In this document: positions 5,725-10,623 of the stretch, in pieces
Position numbering within the stretch: position 1 is the first letter of the stretch
Layout of the letters: the number at the start of each line of letters is the position of its first letter
Assembly: GCA_002338335.1 (NCBI GenBank)
Contig: DDIC01000002.1
Span: forward strand, 1 to 10,623
Reading direction: 5' to 3'
Length of the DNA: 10,623 bases
Origin: Bacteroidetes bacterium UBA1860
GTDB taxonomy: Bacteria; Bacteroidota; Rhodothermia; Balneolales; Balneolaceae
Position numbers and translations under genes: made by a program
The notes under the pieces: model-generated
Databases searched by the model: none
What the model saw: only the letters and a program-made list of their open reading frames with translations
Told to the model about the DNA's origin: nothing

Positions 5725-8490
5725 ATGAGTCAGGCGTCACCCAAGGGTATCGACCCAGAATCTATCGCCAAACATTTTGATCCAGGCGCGTCCGAATCTA
5801 GATGGACCGCCTACTGGGACTCGCACCAATTCTTCCGATCTACACCTGACGATCGAGAACCCTACACGGTTGTGATTCCCCCTCCGAATGTGACGGGAGT
5901 GCTCCACATGGGGCATATGCTCAATAATTCATTGCAAGATGTGCTGGTTCGCAAGGCGCGAATGGAAGGCTATAACACGTGCTGGGTCCCTGGGACAGAC
6001 CATGCAAGCATTGCTACCGAGGCCAAAGTTGTCCAAAAACTGCGTGCCGAAGGGATAAAGAAAAGCGATCTCTCTCGGGAAGCGTTTTTGGAGAAGGCGT
6101 GGGAATGGACCCACGAACATGGCGGAGTGATCTTGAAACAGCTCAAAACGCTGGGAGCCTCCTGCGACTGGGAGCGAATACGCTTTACCCTGGATGAGGA
6201 GTTGAGTAAGGCGGTTCGTGAGACCTTCGTAAAGCTATACGAAGATGGATATATCTATCGAGGCAAGCGAATGGTCCATTGGGATCCTGTGGCTCAAACC
6301 GCCTTGTCTGATGAGGAGGTGATCTACAAAGAGCATCAAGGACACCTCTATCATGTGAAGTATGCCTTTGCCGATGACCCAACGTCGACGCTTACCATCG
6401 CTACCACACGTCCAGAGACCATTATGGCTGATGTGGCGATTGCCATTCATCCTGAGGATCCTAGAGCGGCCACGTGGGTGGGAAAGCAGGTGCATGTACC
6501 CCTTACTGATCGCACGATACCTGTGATTGCCGATGAGTATGTCGATCCAGAGATTGGGACAGGATGCCTGAAGATTACCCCCGCGCATGATCCTAATGAC
6601 TATGAGATTGGCCAACGTCACGACCTCCCCATTCTGGACATCCTATCAGCAACGGGTCATATTGTCTTGGAAGGCTCTCCGTTTGACGGATTGGAGCGAT
6701 TTGAGGCCCGAAAAGCGGTGGCAGCAGCCCTTGATGGCGAAGGAATCCTCGAAAAAACCGAGGACTTGGTCAATCAAGTAGGTACTTCAGAAAGAACCGG
6801 TGCTGTGATCGAGCCTCGACTCTCTTTGCAATGGTTCTGCCGAATGGAGGAATTGGCTCAGCCCGCGATCAAGGCAGTGAAAGAGGGTGAGATTCGATTC
6901 CACCCGGCCAAATTTGAGAACACCTACTTCCATTGGATGGAAAATATTCGTGACTGGTGTATTTCAAGGCAACTTTGGTGGGGACATCGCATTCCGGCAT
7001 GGAACGTGAAAGGCGATACTGAATCGATGTTTGTAGCTCATTCCGCAGAAGAAGCCCTTGCTAAAGCCCAAGCAGCGCATCCTAAGGGTGGGTCGCTAAC
7101 ATTGGAGGATCTGCATCAGGATGAGGATGTGCTCGATACGTGGTTCAGCTCTTGGTTATGGCCACTTTCCGTTTTTGATGGGGTAACCAAACCCGATAAT
7201 GAGGACATCACCTATTACTACCCTACCCAACATCTGGTGACCGCTCCGGAAATCATTTTCTTTTGGGTTGCTCGAATGATTATGGCTGGGTATTACCTCA
7301 AGGGTGAAGCTCCATTCAAGGAGGTGGTGCTTCATGGGATTGTCCGCGATAAAAAGCGGCAGAAAATGAGTAAATCACTGGGTAATTCACCCGACCCATT
7401 GGAGCTCATCGCCCGATTTGGTGCAGATGGGACACGCTTTGGGATGATTTTCTCCACTCCTTCGGGCAATGACATCTTGTTTGATGAGGCCTTGTGTGAG
7501 CAAGGGCGTAATTTTGCCAACAAACTGTGGAATGCGTTTCGGTTTTTGATGCTAAAGCGGCCACTCGCGGCAGAATCTTCAGGGGCCGAATCTATGGACG
7601 CAGAATCTTCAGGCGCAGAATCCCCTGCCATAGAGCTGGATCTTGAGCCAGATAATTTGGTGGATCAATACATGCTCGAGCGGCTACGCCAAACTGTAAA
7701 ACAGGTCCATCTAGCCTTCCAAGACGCACGACTCAATGACGTGTTACACGAAATCTACACTCTTCTCTGGGACGATTATTGTGATTGGTATATCGAGGTA
7801 CTAAAACCTGCCGATTTTGAGGCTCCAATTGAGCCCGAGCAATGGTCTCGAGCCATGGGCACATTTGAGGCCATGATTCGTTTATTGCACCCCTACATGC
7901 CATTCATCACGGAGGAATTATGGCATACGATGCAACTGCGCAATGAGGGAGAAAGCCTGACCGTCCAACCCTATCCGACGCAACAAGAGGTGGGCGAGCC
8001 GTCCTCATCACGTGTGATTGCAGACTTTGGCCGAGTCCAAGAGCTCATCACATTTATTCGCAATACCCGCGCAAGTCTTGGTCTGTCACCTAAACACCCT
8101 CTACATATTACGCTACAAACAACCGACGCAGAATCAGAAGCGTTTTGGGATCGTCAGCGGCCCCTCATAGAAAAACTTGGTCATGAGTGCACGCTTACCG
8201 CGGCTACGGATGCACCCAAACCGGACGCTAGCCGGAGCACATTAATTGGAGAAGAGCGCTGCTTTATCCCATTGGAAGGACTCATTGATGTAGACGCGGA
8301 AGTGGATCGCCTTCAAAAGGAAATTCAGCGCCTGGAAGGGTTCCAAAAAGGGATCCAAAAGAAGCTAGAGAATCCCAATTTTGTAGGTTCTGCCCCTGAC
8401 GAGGTTGTGGCCAAAGAGCGCAAAAAGTTGGAGGACTCCTCCCAATCGTTGGATTCCTATCGAACCATGTTGGACGAGCTACGTGCTTGA
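5725..8490 (+). CDS. valS: Valyl-tRNA synthetase
   Basis: A 921-residue class Ia synthetase that charges tRNA-Val in the cytoplasm. PPPNVTGVLHMGHMLNN holds the HIGH box as HMGH (61-64), and QKMSKSLGN holds KMSKS (547-551). The CP1 editing domain, which clears threonyl-tRNA-Val, is present with TTRPET (227-232) and GTGCLKITPAHDPND (278-292). WWGHRIPAW and DEDVLDTWFSSWLWP lead back into the catalytic core. The anticodon-binding domain follows, and the end (about 853-921) is the charged, heptad-like coiled coil that ValRS uses as a tRNA arm. Near the start of the anticodon-binding region, residues 616-635 hold a two-unit ten-residue duplication rich in Ala, Glu and Ser. The gene lies 9 bases after rsmB and 24 before the helicase gene, suggesting one transcript. 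The ribosome site is weak (CGGGG). Valine rather than Ile/Leu specificity follows from the overall pattern and terminal coiled coil. Confidence 0.98.
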   Translation: MSQASPKGIDPESIAKHFDPGASESRWTAYWDSHQFFRSTPDDREPYTVVIPPPNVTGVLHMGHMLNNSLQDVLVRKARMEGYNTCWVPGTDHASIATEAKVVQKLRAEGIKKSDLSREAFLEKAWEWTHEHGGVILKQLKTLGASCDWERIRFTLDEELSKAVRETFVKLYEDGYIYRGKRMVHWDPVAQTALSDEEVIYKEHQGHLYHVKYAFADDPTSTLTIATTRPETIMADVAIAIHPEDPRAATWVGKQVHVPLTDRTIPVIADEYVDPEIGTGCLKITPAHDPNDYEIGQRHDLPILDILSATGHIVLEGSPFDGLERFEARKAVAAALDGEGILEKTEDLVNQVGTSERTGAVIEPRLSLQWFCRMEELAQPAIKAVKEGEIRFHPAKFENTYFHWMENIRDWCISRQLWWGHRIPAWNVKGDTESMFVAHSAEEALAKAQAAHPKGGSLTLEDLHQDEDVLDTWFSSWLWPLSVFDGVTKPDNEDITYYYPTQHLVTAPEIIFFWVARMIMAGYYLKGEAPFKEVVLHGIVRDKKRQKMSKSLGNSPDPLELIARFGADGTRFGMIFSTPSGNDILFDEALCEQGRNFANKLWNAFRFLMLKRPLAAESSGAESMDAESSGAESPAIELDLEPDNLVDQYMLERLRQTVKQVHLAFQDARLNDVLHEIYTLLWDDYCDWYIEVLKPADFEAPIEPEQWSRAMGTFEAMIRLLHPYMPFITEELWHTMQLRNEGESLTVQPYPTQQEVGEPSSSRVIADFGRVQELITFIRNTRASLGLSPKHPLHITLQTTDAESEAFWDRQRPLIEKLGHECTLTAATDAPKPDASRSTLIGEERCFIPLEGLIDVDAEVDRLQKEIQRLEGFQKGIQKKLENPNFVGSAPDEVVAKERKKLEDSSQSLDSYRTMLDELRA
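7570..7629. repeat. 30-bp tandem duplication inside valS
   Basis: Two 30-base units begin at 7570 and 7600, each opening with GCAGAATCTTCAGG. They encode AESSGAESMD and AESSGAESPA (residues 616-625 and 626-635). The first 14 bases are identical and the rest has drifted. The reading frame is kept. Confidence 0.8.
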
Positions 8491-8501
8491 TCCATGCCAA
8501 C

Positions 8502-8505
8502 GGAG
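8502..8505 (+). promoter_or_regulatory. Shine-Dalgarno choosing the helicase start
   Basis: GGAG lies nine bases before ATG 8515. An in-frame ATG at 8494 would add seven residues (MPTELRA) but has no comparable site, so 8515 is preferred. Confidence 0.5.
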
Positions 8506-8514
8506 CTTCGTGCT

Positions 8515-10623
8515 ATGACAACACCTTCCGCTGGCCCTAATTTTCTTGCCGAACTCAATGAGCCGCAACGCCAAGCCGTCACACACACCGAGGGTCCATT
8601 ACTTATTATCGCAGGGGCAGGCAGTGGAAAAACTCGCGTCCTAACCTATCGCATTGCCTATATTTTGGAGCAAGAGCTAGCTGCTCCAGAGCAAATTCTA
8701 GCCCTCACTTTTACCAACAAGGCGGCACGTGAGATGCTCACAAGGATCTCGTCATTAGTCCCCCAAAGGGCCAATCGACTCTGGATGGGTACATTCCATA
8801 GCATTTTTGCCAAAATCATGCGTTTTGAGGGCGAAGCCATTGGGTACACCAAGCAGTTTTCCATTTATGACACGTCCGATTCGGAGGGTGTGATCAAACG
8901 AATCCTTGTTGAGCTCAAGCACGATCCTAAATTGGTTCGACCGCGAGCGATTCAACGACGGATTTCGGATGCTAAGAACCAACTCATCACCCCTGAGGTA
9001 TACCAACAAAAGTACGCTCGTAGCACCTTGGATGAGATTACCCAGCAAGTGTATACAGACTACGAGCAACGATTGTTGGCGGGGAATGCGATGGACTTTG
9101 ATGATCTGTTGGTCAAGCCTATTAAACTGTTCCAGGAGCGTGGAGATATCCTAGAGAAGTACAAAATGTTGTTTAAATACATTTTGATTGATGAATATCA
9201 GGATACCAATCATGCACAGTACACGGTGACCAAGATGTTGGCTGGGCGGAAGGCGAATATCTGTGTTGTGGGCGATGATGCACAAAGTATTTATGCGTTT
9301 CGAGGGGCGGATATTCGCAATATTCTCGATTTCAAGAACGATTATGCCGACGCATTTGAGATTCCGCTAGAGCAAAATTACCGATCGACAAAGCACATTT
9401 TGTCGTGTGCCGATTCCATCATCAAGCATAACAAGAAGCAACTCTCCAAGACCCTATGGACAGCAAATCAGGAGGGAGAGGCGGTCGTGTTGATGGAGCA
9501 CATGAACGAGCGCGAGGAAGCCATGCGAGTGGCTCAGAAGATTGAGGAACTCCATGCTCGGTTTGGATTCTCCTACAATGAGTTTGCCATTTTGTATAGA
9601 ACCAATGCCCAGTCACGAGTTTTTGAGGAGTCGCTGCGGCGCCAAGGGCTCCCCTATCAATTGGTGGGTGGGTTGTCGTTCTATCAGCGCAAGGAGATTA
9701 AGGATGTGGTGGCGTATTTGACGCTTCTGGTCAACCCGCGTGATGAACAGTCGTTGTTGCGCATTATTAATGAACCAAGCCGAGGCATTGGCGCCAAGAC
9801 GTTGCAAGAATTACTCAACCATAGTAGAACCACGGGTGTAGCCGTGTGGGATGTCCTTGCGCAGGTAGGGTCTGAGTCGGGGGCTCAGGGTCCAAAACTC
9901 ACCCTTCCAAAGCCAGCCATTCCACGGATTCAGGCTTTTCGGGCCATGATTGAGGAGTTGCAGCAGGAGCTGGAGGATGGCGTTCATTTGTTGGATGTCG
10001 CGCGCAAAGTCTTGGAGAAGAGTGGCTACATCAAGGCACTTATTGAAGAAGGATCCCACGAATCGCTGACTCGGCGCGATAATATTATCGAGCTTCAAAA
10101 TGCGATGGCCTATTATCAAGAGCAGAATCCGAATGGCTCCTTGGCGTCGTTCTTGCAGGAGATTTCGTTGATCACCGATACCGACAAGTATGACGAGAAC
10201 AAACCTGCGATTACGCTGATGACAGTGCATGCGTCCAAGGGATTGGAGTTTCCGGTGGTGTTCATTGTGGGGCTGGAGGAGGAATTGTTCCCGATGGGGG
10301 CTCGTGAGGGCGAGGAGCAAAACCTTGAGGAGGAGCGTCGGTTGTTCTATGTGGCGATCACACGAGCAGAGTCGAGGTTGTTTTTTAGCACCTGTCGAAT
10401 GAGGTACCGTTTTGGAGATGAAACCGTGCAGTTGAGATCACGATTTTTGGATGAGGTGAATCCAGGCGTGGTACAGACTGAGTCAGGAGCGACGATTAAA
10501 CAGAAGAGGGATCGTTTTGATTTGACCGTAGAGCATGATGGGGCTGAGTCGGGTGATGGGGCTGGATCGAGCGATAGGGACGGCTTTGGGGTAGGTACAG
10601 GTGTAGGATCGGGTGTAGGATCG
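8515..10623 (+). CDS. UvrD/PcrA-type SF1A DNA helicase, 3' end missing
   Basis: 703 residues are visible and the frame is open at the window edge. All SF1A helicase motifs are present: Q motif LNEPQRQAV (14-22), Walker A GAGSGKT (34-40), Ia TFTNKAAREM (65-74), II DEYQD (226-230), III VVGDDAQSIYAFRGA (251-265), IV EQNYRS (286-291), V LMTVHASKGLEFPVVF (568-583) and VI EEERRLFYVAITRA (605-618). The family is an ATP-driven 3'-5' helicase acting in nucleotide-excision and mismatch repair and in clearing proteins or stalled forks from DNA. The 2B region has a short Ser/Gly insertion (451-459). From about residue 675 the sequence turns into a Gly/Ser/Asp linker with 12-base tandem repeats, where the C-terminal RNA-polymerase-binding tail of PcrA/UvrD would follow. 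UvrD, PcrA and Rep cannot be told apart safely without the tail, so no symbol is given. The gene starts 24 bases after valS. Confidence 0.95.
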   Translation, partial: MTTPSAGPNFLAELNEPQRQAVTHTEGPLLIIAGAGSGKTRVLTYRIAYILEQELAAPEQILALTFTNKAAREMLTRISSLVPQRANRLWMGTFHSIFAKIMRFEGEAIGYTKQFSIYDTSDSEGVIKRILVELKHDPKLVRPRAIQRRISDAKNQLITPEVYQQKYARSTLDEITQQVYTDYEQRLLAGNAMDFDDLLVKPIKLFQERGDILEKYKMLFKYILIDEYQDTNHAQYTVTKMLAGRKANICVVGDDAQSIYAFRGADIRNILDFKNDYADAFEIPLEQNYRSTKHILSCADSIIKHNKKQLSKTLWTANQEGEAVVLMEHMNEREEAMRVAQKIEELHARFGFSYNEFAILYRTNAQSRVFEESLRRQGLPYQLVGGLSFYQRKEIKDVVAYLTLLVNPRDEQSLLRIINEPSRGIGAKTLQELLNHSRTTGVAVWDVLAQVGSESGAQGPKLTLPKPAIPRIQAFRAMIEELQQELEDGVHLLDVARKVLEKSGYIKALIEEGSHESLTRRDNIIELQNAMAYYQEQNPNGSLASFLQEISLITDTDKYDENKPAITLMTVHASKGLEFPVVFIVGLEEELFPMGAREGEEQNLEEERRLFYVAITRAESRLFFSTCRMRYRFGDETVQLRSRFLDEVNPGVVQTESGATIKQKRDRFDLTVEHDGAESGDGAGSSDRDGFGVGTGVGSGVGS
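10588..10623 (+). repeat. 12-bp tandem repeat in the helicase C-terminal linker, cut by window end
   Basis: Units at 10588-10599 (diverged), 10600-10611 and 10612-10623 have a 12-base period; the last two are identical (GGTGTAGGATCG). They encode GVGT, GVGS and GVGS. The array may continue past the window. Confidence 0.75.

Noticed and set aside
6235..6621. 128-residue minus-strand frame inside valS
   Set aside because: It is antisense to the ValRS editing domain, with no recognisable family and no ribosome site considered convincing.
7332..7631. 99-residue minus-strand frame containing Asp/Ser repeats
   Set aside because: The repeats are the antisense reading of the valS 30-bp duplication. 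The sense frame is the real gene.
9811..10320. 169-residue minus-strand open frame inside the helicase gene
   Set aside because: It lies wholly antisense to strongly conserved helicase motifs and its composition (Leu, His, Arg, Gln) reflects the complement of the coding strand. No domain is recognisable.
1..10623. Search for mobile elements, CRISPR, tRNA, toxin-antitoxin or defence genes
   Set aside because: Reading both strands gave no transposase, integrase, regularly spaced repeat-spacer pattern, tRNA-like cloverleaf or defence-family motif. The gene content is housekeeping.

Overview
The window holds nine protein genes, and every one looks like core or conserved bacterial metabolism. I see no mobile element, CRISPR array, phage gene, toxin-antitoxin pair or RNA gene. 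Base composition looks near 50% G+C. Several traits point to the Bacteroidota/FCB group, perhaps its Rhodothermota or Balneolota branch. The ATP synthase beta subunit carries an insertion of about 27 residues after the catalytic GERTREGND segment, the epsilon subunit lacks the helical C-terminal domain, and atpD-atpC stand apart from other atp genes. The valyl-tRNA synthetase has the DEDVLDTWFSSWLWP and GNDILFDEALCEQGRNFANK wording I associate with that group, and a promoter-like site before atpD fits the Bacteroidota -33/-7 pattern. The placement is inference from remembered family features, not from a search.

Layout. Bases 1-386 (+) are the 3' end of a Sua5-type threonylcarbamoyl-AMP synthase gene. 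It converges on a minus-strand pair, an O-methyltransferase (744-1556) followed by a DUF971 protein (409-747), with ATGA-type overlap. A PlsC-like acyltransferase (about 1601-2272, +) diverges from the methyltransferase and converges on the minus-strand atpD-atpC pair (4090-2282). A non-coding divergent region of about 220-305 bases separates atpD from a plus-strand run of rsmB, valS and a UvrD/PcrA helicase gene cut off by the window end.

How the genes fit together. Three genes serve translation: Sua5 makes the t6A precursor for tRNA, RsmB makes m5C in 16S rRNA, and ValRS charges tRNA-Val. atpD-atpC supply the catalytic and coupling subunits of F1. PcrA/UvrD serves DNA repair and replication. 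The acyltransferase probably acts in lipid assembly. The methyltransferase and DUF971 protein have no assigned substrate.

I did not find an undescribed system. The most distinctive signal is a recurring habit. Short in-frame tandem duplications appear in three proteins: a 27-bp period in the methyltransferase, a 30-bp period in valS and a 12-bp period in the helicase tail. ESGA-like peptides recur in the last two. Most other findings are modest: subunit architecture, start-site ambiguity, a promoter candidate, and inverted repeats at both convergent gene ends.
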